From Pseudooceanicola sediminis (lineage in GTDB: Bacteria; Pseudomonadota; Alphaproteobacteria; Rhodobacterales; Rhodobacteraceae), in contig NZ_QWJJ01000005.1 of the NCBI RefSeq assembly GCF_003575965.1, positions 1 to 64,000 of the forward strand: a DNA stretch of 64,000 nt. The letters are read 5' to 3'. A program made the translations under genes and the position numbers. Below, one piece after another: positions 1 through 8,553 of the stretch. The notes below the pieces were generated by a model. It did not search any database. It was not told the DNA's origin and saw nothing but the letters and a program-made list of their open reading frames with translations. Position 1 is the first letter of the stretch. Every line of letters begins with the position of its first letter.

Positions 1-9
1 TGGGCCAGG

Positions 10-1023
10 GTGCGCAGGGTGCTGGAGCTGCGCGCGGCGCTGCGGCTGACCGCGTTGCTGGCGCTGGCGGGTTGTGCGCAGCTCGGCCCTTCGGCACCTG
101 ATCCGCAGACGAGCCTGCGCCCGGTCGCCCCCGCCGCGCCCCGCGCGCGCCCCGCCCCGTCCGAGCGAAGCCTGCGCCTGGCGGCCTACTATCGCCGGCT
201 TCAGGCCGACGACCTGGCGCACGGGCTGTTGCGCAAGGATGGCGGCGGCCCGGACACCCCCTTTGACGCCACGGACCTTGCGCGCAATTTCGAACGCATC
301 GCCTTTTTCGGAGAGTACCCGCGCGGCGCGGCGCTGAGCAGCGGCGGCGACCACCCCGACGTGCTGCGCCGCTGGCAGGGGCCGGTGCGGCTGGGGCTGA
401 TCTTCGGCGACAGCGTGGACGAGGCCGTACGCCGGCAGGATCGCACGGACCTGGGCCGCTATGCCGCGCGGCTGGCCCGTGTGACCGGGCATCCGATCAG
501 CCACGTCAGCCAGGGTGCGAATTTCCACGTTCTGGTGATGGGCGAGGATGATCGAGCCCAGGCGCTGGCGCAGATCCGCGCGCTGGTGCCTGCCATAAGC
601 TATGACACGATGGCGGTACTGGGCCGCCTGCCCCGCGATGTGCATTGCCTGGTGCTGGGGTTCGGAGCGCCTGAAACGGATCGCGCCGCCACTGCAGATG
701 GCAATCCCGCGATTGGCGACCCCACCCTTGGCGATGGACCTGTCTATCGGTCGGCCATCGCGCTGATCCGTGCGGAACATCCCGATCTGACCCGACGCGC
801 CTGCCTACATGAAGAAATCGCCCAGGGCCTCGGGCTGCGCAATGACTACGACAAGGCCCGTCCTTCGATTTTCAATGACGACTCGGAATTCGCGCTGCTC
901 ACCACCCAGGACGAGATGATGTTGAAAATGCTCTATGATCCGCGCCTGAAACCCGGCATGACGGCAGACGAAGCACGCCCGACCGTCCAGGCTCTGGCGC
1001 GCGAATTGACAGGCGACATCTGA
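10..1023 (+). CDS. DUF2927-type secreted lipoprotein
   Basis: Predicted 337-residue exported lipoprotein. The N-terminus has a hydrophobic stretch ending in a lipobox (LALAGC, acylated Cys near residue 22), followed by a Pro/Ala-rich linker. The body resembles the DUF2927 family common in Rhodobacterales, with a motif around CLHEEIAQGLGL and a conserved NDYD / SIFNDDSEF region. The His-Glu-Glu arrangement recalls a metalloprotease-like active site, but the function is unknown. The GTG start lies at the window edge, so an upstream start outside the window is possible. It is followed 12 bases later by dtd, so the two are probably co-transcribed. Confidence 0.65.
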   Translation: MRRVLELRAALRLTALLALAGCAQLGPSAPDPQTSLRPVAPAAPRARPAPSERSLRLAAYYRRLQADDLAHGLLRKDGGGPDTPFDATDLARNFERIAFFGEYPRGAALSSGGDHPDVLRRWQGPVRLGLIFGDSVDEAVRRQDRTDLGRYAARLARVTGHPISHVSQGANFHVLVMGEDDRAQALAQIRALVPAISYDTMAVLGRLPRDVHCLVLGFGAPETDRAATADGNPAIGDPTLGDGPVYRSAIALIRAEHPDLTRRACLHEEIAQGLGLRNDYDKARPSIFNDDSEFALLTTQDEMMLKMLYDPRLKPGMTADEARPTVQALARELTGDI

Positions 1024-1035
1024 CAGGAGGCCGGG

Positions 1036-1473
1036 ATGCGGGCAGTGGTGCAACGGGTAAGCGAGGCGCAGGTGCATGTCGAGGGCACGCTCATCGGCGA
1101 ATGCGGGGCGGGCGTGATGGTCCTGGTCTGCGCCATGCAGGGCGACACCACCGCGACGGCGGAAAAACTCGCCGCCAAGATTGCCAGGCTGCGGATCTTT
1201 GGCGACGAGACGGGCAAGATGAACCGATCGGTCCTCGACATCGGCGGCAGCGCCCTCGTCATCAGCCAGTTCACGCTGGCCGCCGATACGAGCCGTGGCA
1301 ACCGCCCGGGATTTTCCGGTGCTGCCGCGCCGCAGGAAGGTCGGCTCCTCTATGATCACTTCGCACAGGCCCTGGCCGCCCAGGGCATCGCAGTTGAAAC
1401 CGGAGAGTTCGGTGCCGACATGAAGGTGTCGCTGATCAACGACGGCCCGATCACCATCCCGATGGACCTCTGA
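1036..1473 (+). CDS. dtd: D-aminoacyl-tRNA deacylase
   Basis: A 145-residue DTD, the usual family length. It hydrolyses D-amino acids and glycine mischarged on tRNA in the cytoplasm. The start MRAVVQRV, the catalytic SQFTL motif followed by GNRPGFS, and the C-terminal NDGPIT motif (Gly-cisPro loop, here Ile where Val is usual) are all visible. A Shine-Dalgarno (ACAGGAGG) sits just before the ATG. It lies 12 bases after the lipoprotein gene and converges on urtE across a large hairpin. Confidence 0.93.
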   Translation: MRAVVQRVSEAQVHVEGTLIGECGAGVMVLVCAMQGDTTATAEKLAAKIARLRIFGDETGKMNRSVLDIGGSALVISQFTLAADTSRGNRPGFSGAAAPQEGRLLYDHFAQALAAQGIAVETGEFGADMKVSLINDGPITIPMDL

Positions 1474-1501
1474 TACGACCTCATCGCCTCTGCGAGGCGA
1501 G

Positions 1502-1614
1502 CCTCCGGCGGGGATATTTGAAACAGGGAAACAGCCGGACCCCGGCATTGTTTCCCTGTTGGAACTATCCCGGGGGTGAATGGGGCCGCAGGCCCCAGAG
1601 GGGGCAGCGCCCCC
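1502..1614. terminator. Intergenic inverted repeat, bidirectional terminator candidate (repeat family copy 1)
   Basis: Between the convergent dtd and urtE genes. The arm at 1508-1532 (GGGGATATTTGAAACAGG, then GAAAC) is matched in inverted orientation by 1550-1575 (GTTTCCCTGTTGGAACTATC, then CCGGG), with a GC-rich loop. It is followed by GGGGCCGCAGGCCCC and AGGGGGCAGCGCCCCC hairpins (1581-1614). The same building blocks recur at five other loci in the window. Confidence 0.6.
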
Positions 1615-1623
1615 TGGCCTGCT

Positions 1624-2319
1624 TCAGACCGAGACCTCGGCCATCAGGGCCTGTTTCGTGATGTCGTTCTTGGTACCCGATGCCGTGACCGATCCGCGTC
1701 GCAGGACGTAGAACCGGTCAGCAAGATTGTAGGCGAATTCGAAGTATTGCTCGACCAGGACGATTGCCATGTCTCCCTTGTCGCGCAGGTATTCGATGAC
1801 GCGGCCGATCTGCTGGATGATATTGGGCTGGATGCCTTCGGTCGGTTCATCCAGCAACAGCAACTTGGGCTTGGTCATGATGGCGCGGGCAAAGGCAAGT
1901 TGCTGCTGTTGTCCGCCGGAGAGGTCCCCGCCACGGCGGTGCAGGAATTCCTTGAGGATCGGGAAGAGGTCGTAGATTTCATCCGGGATGACGTGTTCCG
2001 AGCGTGGCAGGCAGGCATAGGCGGTCTGCATGTTTTCCTCGACCGTCAGCAGCGGAAAGATCATCCGGCCCTGGGGTACGTAGCCGATGCCCTTGTGGGC
2101 GAGGACATGGGCGGGGAGTTTGCCGAGGTCTTCGCCGTCGAGGCTCATGGTGCCGCCGGAGCGGGGGTGGGTGCCCGAGATCGCCTTGAGCAGAGACGTC
2201 TTGCCGACGCCGTTGGTGCCCATGATGCAGGTGACCTGGCCGGTTTCGGCCCGCAGGTCGATCCCGTTGAGGATCTGGCTTTGGCCATAGTGCAGGGTCA
2301 GGCCTTGGACATTCAGCAT
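1624..2319 (-). CDS. urtE: Urea ABC transporter ATP-binding subunit UrtE
   Basis: A 231-residue ABC ATPase of the branched-chain amino acid/urea importer type. Walker A is GTNGVGKTS, the signature is LSGGQQQQ, and Walker B is LLLDEPTEGIQP, followed by a conserved H-loop-type region. It is the last gene of a urtABCDE cluster and starts 3 bases after the end of urtD, so it is translationally close-coupled. In urea users urtE is often followed by ureDABC; here the next gene is the convergent dtd, so urease must be elsewhere. Confidence 0.93.
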   Translation of the reverse strand: MLNVQGLTLHYGQSQILNGIDLRAETGQVTCIMGTNGVGKTSLLKAISGTHPRSGGTMSLDGEDLGKLPAHVLAHKGIGYVPQGRMIFPLLTVEENMQTAYACLPRSEHVIPDEIYDLFPILKEFLHRRGGDLSGGQQQQLAFARAIMTKPKLLLLDEPTEGIQPNIIQQIGRVIEYLRDKGDMAIVLVEQYFEFAYNLADRFYVLRRGSVTASGTKNDITKQALMAEVSV

Positions 2320-2322
2320 TTC

Positions 2323-3063
2323 TCAGCGCCCCAGATAAACTTCGATGACTTTGGGATTGGCGGTCACGTGATCGAGCGAGCCTTCGGCCAGGACCGAACC
2401 TTCGTGCAGCACCGTCACCTTGCACTCCAGCCGCCGGACAAACTCCATGTCGTGTTCGACCACGACGACGGCGCGGGTTTTCGCCGCCTCTTTCAGCAGG
2501 TCGGTGGTATGTTCGCGTTCGGCCAGCGTCATGCCGGCGGCGGGCTCATCCACCAGCAGGAGCCGCGGTTCCTGAGCCAGCAGCATGCCGATTTCCAGCC
2601 ATTGCTTCTGGCCGTGGCTCAGCTCGCCCGACATGCGCATCAGCGCGTCCGACAGGCCGACCTCGTCTGCTAGCTGGGCGACACGGTCGAGATCGCGGGT
2701 GCTCGGCCTGTAGAACAGGCAGGCGAAGGACGGGCGCGGGTTCTTCAGCGCCATCAGCAGGTTGGCATGCACCGTCTGATCCTCGAACACGGTGGGGCGC
2801 TGGAACTTGCGTCCGATGCCGGCCTGGGCGATCCGTGCCTCGTTCATCTTGAGCAGGTTGACGGACTTTTCGCCCCAGATGACGCGGCCCTCGTCCGGGC
2901 TGGTCTTGCCGGTGACGATATCCATGAAGGTGGTCTTGCCTGCCCCGTTGGGCCCGATGATGGCGCGCATCTCGGCCTCGCCTATCGAGAAGGAGAGGTT
3001 GCGGATCGCCTTGTAGCCATCGAAGGTGACGGAGACGCCGGAGACTTCGAGAAGTGTTGCCAT
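2323..3063 (-). CDS. urtD: Urea ABC transporter ATP-binding subunit UrtD
   Basis: A 246-residue ABC ATPase. Walker A is GPNGAGKTT, the signature is the LSHGQKQW variant typical of LivG/UrtD proteins, and Walker B is LLLVDEPAAGMT. The frame is open further upstream, but MATLLEVSGVSV is the family-like start, and its ATG overlaps the urtC stop by one base (TAATG), typical of coupled translation. It forms the ATPase heterodimer with UrtE that energises urea uptake. Confidence 0.93.
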   Translation of the reverse strand: MATLLEVSGVSVTFDGYKAIRNLSFSIGEAEMRAIIGPNGAGKTTFMDIVTGKTSPDEGRVIWGEKSVNLLKMNEARIAQAGIGRKFQRPTVFEDQTVHANLLMALKNPRPSFACLFYRPSTRDLDRVAQLADEVGLSDALMRMSGELSHGQKQWLEIGMLLAQEPRLLLVDEPAAGMTLAEREHTTDLLKEAAKTRAVVVVEHDMEFVRRLECKVTVLHEGSVLAEGSLDHVTANPKVIEVYLGR

Positions 3064-4292
3064 TACTTGCGGCCCTCCCCTTCGCGCAGGGCGCCCTTGT
3101 CGGGGCCGTAGTCCGCGCCGTGACGGTTGGGGGCGATGCGGTCGGTGATCAGGTCGACCAGTCCGCCGATGCCCTTGGGGGCGAACAGTGTGACCAGCAC
3201 GAAGGACAGGCCCAGCAGCACCAGCCACCAGTCGACCCAGTCGACGGTATAGAAACCCAAGCGGATCGACGGCACCAGGCCACCGGTGAACCACGTCGAC
3301 ACGAGGCTGACCAGCGCCGCGCCGATGACCGCGCCGTAGAGCCGCCCGCGCCCACCGATGGCGACCCAGACCGCGAGGTAGATCGAGGCGATCGGCGCGA
3401 CCTCGCCCGGGTTGATGATGCCCGCCTGTGGATAGTAGAGCGCCCCGGCGATGGCGGCGATCACGGCCGTGAAGGTGAAGATGAACAGCTTGTACCCCTC
3501 GACCGAGTAGCCGAGGAAGCGCACCCGCGCCTCGTCATCGCGGATGCCGCGCACGACCGAGCCGAACTTGCCCGAGACGACCCAGGCGCAGATGACGTAG
3601 CCGAGCGCCAGGGCAAGGGCCGAGCCCCAGAAGAACCACATCGAGACCGCGTCCTGGCCGGCGCCGACGCCGGGCAGGTTTTGCAGACCCGAGAGGCCGT
3701 TGTTGCCGCGCAGGCCGCTTTCGTTCTGGAACAGGTAGAGCGAGAGCGCCAGCGTCATCGCCTGCGTGAGGATCGAAAGGTAGACACCGGTGACGCGGCT
3801 GCGGAAGGCCAGCCAGCCGAAGACCAGTGCAAGGAGGCCGGGTACGATCACCACCAGCGCCATCTGCGCCCAGAAGCTGTGGGCGAAAGACCAGATCAGC
3901 GGAAAGTCGGAGGAGCCGACGACGCCGAAGATCTGGGAGCCGATGGCATCGGAGATTTCGGCCGGTGTCGGGGGCAGCGGCGCGTTGGCGAGGGAGCCCG
4001 CGACGATGATTTCGGTGCGCGCATACATCAGCCACATGCCGACCATGTAGCCGCCGAGGCCGAAAAAGGCGAAATGGCCGAGAGAGAGGATGCCGCAATA
4101 GCCCCAGACGAGGTCCATCGCCACCGCGACGAGGCAGAGGCAGAGCGTCTTGCCCAGCGTCTTGACGAAGGAGGTGGAAATCAGCCCTGCGCCCGTCGCC
4201 TCGCTCATCAGGGTGATGGCGAGGGTGAAGAGCGCGAGACAGGCGAGGAACACCAGGATCGAGGGGTTGCGGGCGATGAAGCTGCGTCTCAT
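3063..4292 (-). CDS. urtC: Urea ABC transporter permease UrtC
   Basis: A 409-residue inner-membrane permease of the LivM type with many hydrophobic segments and the conserved GYCGILSLGHFAFFGLGGY region near residue 65. The C-terminus carries FAPKGIGGL, characteristic of the family. It pairs with UrtB to form the channel. Upstream, an intergenic repeat separates it from urtB, unlike the tight packing of the rest of the operon. Confidence 0.93.
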   Translation of the reverse strand: MRRSFIARNPSILVFLACLALFTLAITLMSEATGAGLISTSFVKTLGKTLCLCLVAVAMDLVWGYCGILSLGHFAFFGLGGYMVGMWLMYARTEIIVAGSLANAPLPPTPAEISDAIGSQIFGVVGSSDFPLIWSFAHSFWAQMALVVIVPGLLALVFGWLAFRSRVTGVYLSILTQAMTLALSLYLFQNESGLRGNNGLSGLQNLPGVGAGQDAVSMWFFWGSALALALGYVICAWVVSGKFGSVVRGIRDDEARVRFLGYSVEGYKLFIFTFTAVIAAIAGALYYPQAGIINPGEVAPIASIYLAVWVAIGGRGRLYGAVIGAALVSLVSTWFTGGLVPSIRLGFYTVDWVDWWLVLLGLSFVLVTLFAPKGIGGLVDLITDRIAPNRHGADYGPDKGALREGEGRK

Positions 4293-4340
4293 GTGCTCGG
4301 GCCTTCGGGGGGTTGGGGGGCGAGGGCAAGGGCGAGGGCG

Positions 4341-4402
4341 AGGGGGCGCTGCCCCCCGTCAGCTGCGCTGACTCCCCCCGGGATATTTTCAACAGGGAAA
4401 CA
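4341..4402. repeat. Intergenic hairpin repeat inside the urt operon (repeat family copy 2)
   Basis: Contains AGGGGGCGCTGCCCCCC (4341-4357), GTCAGCTGCGCTGAC (4358-4372), then CCCCCCGGGATATTTTCAAC followed by AGGGAAACA. The blocks match the copies near 1.5, 26.3 and 51.5 kb. It lies between urtB and urtC, where it could attenuate or stabilise the polycistronic message. Confidence 0.6.
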
Positions 4403-4467
4403 TGTGGAGGCTGTGCGCAGGCAGGTGGGGGGCAGCAGGGTAAGTGAAAAGGCGGCGGGGAAGACCA

Positions 4468-4563
4468 TCATGTGCGGCCGCCCTTCGGGTGGTGGTCGCG
4501 GCCACCGTCGATGACGGCGAGCGGCGGGCGGTCGAGGTTGGCGGGGCGTTGGTAGGGGAACAT
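4468..4563 (-). CDS. Candidate 31-residue small protein between urtB and urtC
   Basis: Short open frame starting MFPYQRPANLDRPP and ending KGGRT. It begins 4 bases after the urtB stop (TGACACCATG) and has a good Shine-Dalgarno (GGGAG) overlapping the urtB end, so ribosomes finishing urtB would meet it at once. It is rich in Pro, Arg and His, with no membrane segment or recognised domain. It may be a real small operon protein, or only a fortuitous frame next to the repeat at 4341-4402. Confidence 0.35.
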   Translation of the reverse strand: MFPYQRPANLDRPPLAVIDGGRDHHPKGGRT

Positions 4564-4567
4564 GGTG

Positions 4568-6598
4568 TCAATCTCCCGCGGCGCGGCCCTTGAGGGCGAT
4601 GATGCCCCTTGGGCGGAACTGGATGAAAATGATGATGAAGATGATCATGTAGGTTTGTGCGGCGAGGGTGTTGGAGGGGTTGAACCACTCGATCCCCTTT
4701 TGCAGCGAGCCGATCATCAGGGCGCCGAACAGCGTGCCCCAGATATTGCCGACGCCGCCCACAACCACCGTCATGAAGGACTGGACGATGTAATCCTGCC
4801 CCAGTTCCGAGGTGACCTTGGCGTAGAGGCCGATGGCGACACCGGCGATGCCGGCGATGCCGGAGCCGAGGCCGAAGGTCAGCATGTTGACGTATTCGGG
4901 GTTGATGCCCATCGAGGCGGCCATTTTCGGGTTCTGCGTCACGGCGCGGGTTTCCAGGCCGAGGCGGGTCTTTTTCATGATGAAGAGGAACAGGCAGAGG
5001 AAGATCAGCGCCAGCACGAAGATCGCGATGCGGATGTAGGAGATGCCGACGACATCGTTGATCACCAGGCCACCGTCGAGCCATGCGGGCGAGGTCAGCG
5101 GGCGGGCCTGGGTGCCGAAGATGTTCTTGGCCAGCTGTTGCAGCGCGATGGAGATGCCGAAGGTGGCCAGCAGCGTTTCGAGGGGGCGGGAATAAAGCCA
5201 GCGGATCACCAGCCGTTCCATCGCGACCCCGGCGGCGAAGGTGACGGCGAAGGCCAGCGGGATCGCGACCAGGATCGAGACCGTGTAGTTCGGGATGAAG
5301 AGCTGGACCACGTAGCCGGTATAGGCGCCCATCATGATGAATTCGCCATGTGCCATGTTGATCACCCCCATCACCCCGAAGGTGATGGCGAGGCCGATGG
5401 CGGCAAGAAAGTAGATCGAGCCGAGCGAAAGCGCGTCGAGCGACAGGTCGAGGAACTGCATCAGGCCGACCTTGAGCGCGGATTTGTGCAGCGCGGCATT
5501 GGCGGCCTGCGTCACCTCGGAATTGGGTTCGGAGTAGGTCTCGTAAAAGGTGAAATCGTCGATGATCTCGTCTATCTCGTCCGTGGTGGCGGCGGCGTCG
5601 GCCTGACCGGCGGCCACCAGCGCATCATAGGCACGGTTGCGCGCGGCATTGGTGCCGAGGTCGGCCACGGGCACGCCGCCGACGGCACCGTCGGTGATAT
5701 TGGCCGTCAGGGTGTCGCGCAGGTCGCGGTCATTCAGCAGGCGCGGCGCGAGGCCTTCGTTCACCAGCAGTTGATAGGCGTCTTCGCGGGAGAGGAGATC
5801 GAAGCCGGGCTTGATCTCGCGCGCGACATTGGGCGCGTCGGGCAGGGTTCTGGCGGCCTTGAGCGTGGTGGCGACCAGCGGGTTCAGCGTGGCACGGACA
5901 TCGACCCCGGTGTCGCCGGCGACCTTTTCGATGGCGGCGATGCGGGTGTCCGTGTCGGCATCGAAGCGGATGGTCAGCAGGGTCTCGAGGTGTTGCTTGC
6001 GCGCCTTCAGTGCCGCGTCCTGCTCTGTCTCGATCGAGGCGCGCAGGGGGGCGAGGTGGCTTTTCTCTCCGTTCCGTTCGATGGCATCCAGCGCCTCGGC
6101 TCGTTTCGCCGGATCGGGATCGGAGAGCTGGAATTTCACCAGGGCGACGGCAATTTCAGCCCGGATGCCCGAATTCGGTTTCAGCTGGTCGATGGCGTCC
6201 TTGTCGACGGTAGCGACGATTTCGCCGGTGTCGAAATCGATCAGGTCGTATTGCTTTGCATTCTTCACCGCCTTGAAGAACAGCCCGTCCGATTTGCGCT
6301 GCCACATGTCGCGGTCGGCCCATGTCACCAGGACGAAGGGGGCCTGCGGAAGGCCCGAGGCGGCAATGGCATCGATCGCGGGCTGGATTGTGCGGCGCGA
6401 ACTCTCGATGATCAGCGCGGCGTTTTCCGACAGGATCGGCCGGATGCTGTCGGCGGGTGCGGCCTGATCCTGTTCCTGTGCTTGTTCTTGGGCCTGTTCC
6501 TGTGCCTGTTCCTGTGCCTGGGCCACATGCGTCGGGAGGATCGGGGCGATGACAAGGCCGAGTACCAGCGCAAGAGCCGGAAGAATGCGTTTGATCAT
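4568..6598 (-). CDS. urtB: Urea ABC transporter permease UrtB with long periplasmic N-domain
   Basis: About 676 residues, long for UrtB. A signal peptide (MIKRILPALALVLGL to the AQA region) precedes a QEQA repeat, then about 350 residues of helical, HEAT-like periplasmic sequence, then a LivH-type permease domain with GLAITFGVMGVINMAHGEF and LERLVIR-like motifs, ending with RPRGIIALKGRAAGD. The start at 6598 was chosen because it begins the signal peptide and follows AGGA; the frame is open about 20 codons further upstream. It forms the urea channel with UrtC. Confidence 0.9.
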   Translation of the reverse strand: MIKRILPALALVLGLVIAPILPTHVAQAQEQAQEQAQEQAQEQDQAAPADSIRPILSENAALIIESSRRTIQPAIDAIAASGLPQAPFVLVTWADRDMWQRKSDGLFFKAVKNAKQYDLIDFDTGEIVATVDKDAIDQLKPNSGIRAEIAVALVKFQLSDPDPAKRAEALDAIERNGEKSHLAPLRASIETEQDAALKARKQHLETLLTIRFDADTDTRIAAIEKVAGDTGVDVRATLNPLVATTLKAARTLPDAPNVAREIKPGFDLLSREDAYQLLVNEGLAPRLLNDRDLRDTLTANITDGAVGGVPVADLGTNAARNRAYDALVAAGQADAAATTDEIDEIIDDFTFYETYSEPNSEVTQAANAALHKSALKVGLMQFLDLSLDALSLGSIYFLAAIGLAITFGVMGVINMAHGEFIMMGAYTGYVVQLFIPNYTVSILVAIPLAFAVTFAAGVAMERLVIRWLYSRPLETLLATFGISIALQQLAKNIFGTQARPLTSPAWLDGGLVINDVVGISYIRIAIFVLALIFLCLFLFIMKKTRLGLETRAVTQNPKMAASMGINPEYVNMLTFGLGSGIAGIAGVAIGLYAKVTSELGQDYIVQSFMTVVVGGVGNIWGTLFGALMIGSLQKGIEWFNPSNTLAAQTYMIIFIIIFIQFRPRGIIALKGRAAGD
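6464..6520. repeat. 12-bp tandem repeat encoding (QEQA)n in urtB
   Basis: Imperfect 12-base repeats (CTGTTCCTGTGC on the plus strand) within urtB, encoding Gln-Glu-Gln-Ala units just after the signal peptide. The unit is a multiple of three, so copy-number change would lengthen or shorten the linker without breaking the frame. Confidence 0.8.
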
Positions 6599-6675
6599 GA
6601 TGTCCTGCGGGCCGGTAGGAGGAGAAATGCGCCCGAAATGCGCAACGGGGGTCGGCGGCACACGTGCACGTGGGT

Positions 6676-6721
6676 CCGGGTGGGGCAGTGGGGGGAGGAG
6701 GAGGCCCCCTGCCCCACCCGG
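6676..6721. terminator. Intercistronic hairpin between urtA and urtB (first)
   Basis: A perfect 13-bp stem, CCGGGTGGGGCAG (6676-6688) with CTGCCCCACCCGG (6709-6721), around a 20-base G-rich loop. It sits after urtA (minus strand) and before urtB. Such hairpins downstream of solute-binding-protein genes commonly raise the binding protein level relative to the permease. Confidence 0.7.
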
Positions 6722-6766
6722 GCCGTGTCAGCGCGCCAGGGCGGCTGACGATACGTGCAAGGCGAT

Positions 6767-6790
6767 CGGGGCCCGGTCCTCCGGGCCCCG
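6767..6790. terminator. Intercistronic hairpin between urtA and urtB (second)
   Basis: A perfect 10-bp stem, CGGGGCCCGG and CCGGGCCCCG, with loop TCCT, ending 8 bases from the urtA stop codon. No long U-tract follows, so it is more likely an mRNA 3' protector or partial terminator for urtA than a full operon terminator. Confidence 0.75.
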
Positions 6791-6798
6791 GTGCCGTG

Positions 6799-8079
6799 TC
6801 AGTAGTTGGACTTCATCTGCACGCAGGTCTTGGTCTCGGTGTTGTACATGCCGCAGTCCAGCGTCACCCAATCCGATTCAAGCACTGCGGATTCGGGCAG
6901 GTAGTCTGTCCAGGCATCGCCGGGCACCGGATCGGTTTCCGAGATGATGTCGAACTGGCCATCGGCCTGGATTTCACCGATCAGAACCGGCTTGGTCAGG
7001 TGGTGGTTGGGCAGCATTTCAGCCGTCCCGCCGGTCAGGTTCGGAAAGGTCTGGCCGGGCATTGCGTCGATGACGGCGTCAACGTCGGTGGTGCCGGCCT
7101 CTTCGACCGCCTGAACCCACATGTTGAAGCCGATGTAGGTGGCTTCCATCGGGTCGTTGGTCACGCGATCATCGCCCATACGCTCTTTCCAGGCCGCGAT
7201 GAATTCATCGTTGGCGTCGGATTCGGCGGATTGGAAGTAGTTCCACGCGGCCAGGTGGCCGACCAGGTTCGAGGTATCCAGACCGGAGAGTTCTTCTTCG
7301 CCGACCGAGAAGGCGACGACGGGGATGTCATCTGCCGAAACGCCCTGTGCCGCCAGTTCCTTGTAGAAACCGATGTTGGCGTCGCCGTTGATGGTCGAGA
7401 TCACGCCGACCTTCTTGCCGTCGGCGCCCAGTGCGACGACGTCAGACACGATCTTGGACCAGTCGGACTGACCGAAGGGCGTGTAGTTGACGAAGATGTC
7501 CTCTTCCGCGATGCCCTTGTCCTTCAGGTAGGCTTCGAGGATGTTGTTCGTGGTGCGCGGATAGACGTAGTCGGTGCCGAGCAGCGCGAACTTTTCAACG
7601 CCGAGTTCGTCGAGAAAGTAATCGGTGGCCGGGATCGCCTGCTGGTTCGGCGCGGCGCCGGTGTAGAACACGTTGCGCGAGGATTCTTCGCCCTCGTACT
7701 GCACCGGGTAGAACAGCAGGCCGTCGAGTTCTTCGATCACCGGCAGCACGGATTTGCGCGACACGGAGGTCCAGCAGCCGAACATCACGGCGACGTCGGA
7801 CACGGTCAGCAGTTCGCGGGCCTTTTCGGCGAACAGCGGCCAGTCGGAGGCCGGGTCGACGACAACCGCTTCCAGTTGCTTGCCCAGCACGCCGCCCTTG
7901 GCGTTCTGTTCGTCGATCATCATCAGCACGGCGTCTTTCAGCGTTGTCTCGGAGATCGCCATGGAGCCGGAGAGCGAGTGCAGGACACCGACCTTGATCG
8001 TATCCTGTGCAAACGCCGAGCCTGCCAGCATGATCGAGCCGGCGGCAGCGCCCAGCATCGTTTTCAGAAAGTGCGACAT
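6799..8079 (-). CDS. urtA: Urea ABC transporter substrate-binding protein UrtA
   Basis: About 426 residues with a signal peptide (MSHFLKTMLGAAAGSIMLAG to the AFAQ cleavage region), then a LivK-like periplasmic binding domain starting DTIKVGVLHSLSGSMAISE, the typical UrtA opening. The VMFGCWTSVSRKSVLPVIEE and FYPVQYEGEE segments are UrtA hallmarks. The start at 8079 fits the signal peptide; GAGGGG lies about 12 bases upstream, a slightly long spacing, and the frame is open to 8133. It is the first gene of the minus-strand urt operon; urea uptake operons are usually nitrogen-regulated. Confidence 0.93.
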   Translation of the reverse strand: MSHFLKTMLGAAAGSIMLAGSAFAQDTIKVGVLHSLSGSMAISETTLKDAVLMMIDEQNAKGGVLGKQLEAVVVDPASDWPLFAEKARELLTVSDVAVMFGCWTSVSRKSVLPVIEELDGLLFYPVQYEGEESSRNVFYTGAAPNQQAIPATDYFLDELGVEKFALLGTDYVYPRTTNNILEAYLKDKGIAEEDIFVNYTPFGQSDWSKIVSDVVALGADGKKVGVISTINGDANIGFYKELAAQGVSADDIPVVAFSVGEEELSGLDTSNLVGHLAAWNYFQSAESDANDEFIAAWKERMGDDRVTNDPMEATYIGFNMWVQAVEEAGTTDVDAVIDAMPGQTFPNLTGGTAEMLPNHHLTKPVLIGEIQADGQFDIISETDPVPGDAWTDYLPESAVLESDWVTLDCGMYNTETKTCVQMKSNY

Positions 8080-8553
8080 AGGATGATTTATCCCCTCGTT
8101 GATGCCGCGTTGAGAACGGGACGTAATCGACATGTCATTTGAAAAATCATTCGCTCCCCCCTAATGTCCCCAAGCAGCTTTGCAGTTGCGTTCGTGCGGT
8201 GGTGACCGAACCGCCAGATTGGATGCCACCGCACGTCCCTTGGTGCGCCCGTCCCGGGTGCAATCCAATCAATGCCGGACGCGCGGACGAATCCTACGAC
8301 GCGGCGCGCAACAGGCCGGGGAAACGAAGCGTGCGCCTGTATACAAGGCACAGCTTTGGGCATTCGCCTATAAAATGGGCGATCCGAAATCGCGGCCATG
8401 ACAGCGCCATGACAGCAGCGCCCTGCGACATTCCGCCGACGCGGCAGGCGACAGCGCCCGAAATCGGCGGGACGCAGCCGAAAACGACATGATTTCCGGG
8501 ATGAGCGGCCAAATACCGCTCAGATCTCGATGGCCCGAGGTGACAGCCGGGTG
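8080..8553. other. Intergenic region upstream of urtA
   Basis: 474 bases between urtA and the end of the Anbu gene, both on the minus strand. It should hold the urt promoter. An inverted repeat TCGCC/GGCGA flanks an AT-rich TATAAAAT near 8365-8390, and a direct GGTGC pair lies near 8242-8263. I found no convincing sigma-54 (GG-N10-GC) site and no credible gene here. Confidence 0.5.

Noticed and set aside
4562..6748. Long plus-strand open frame opposite urtB
   Set aside because: Its sequence is low-complexity Asp/Gly/Arg-rich and mirrors urtB codon use; urtB has full permease motifs.
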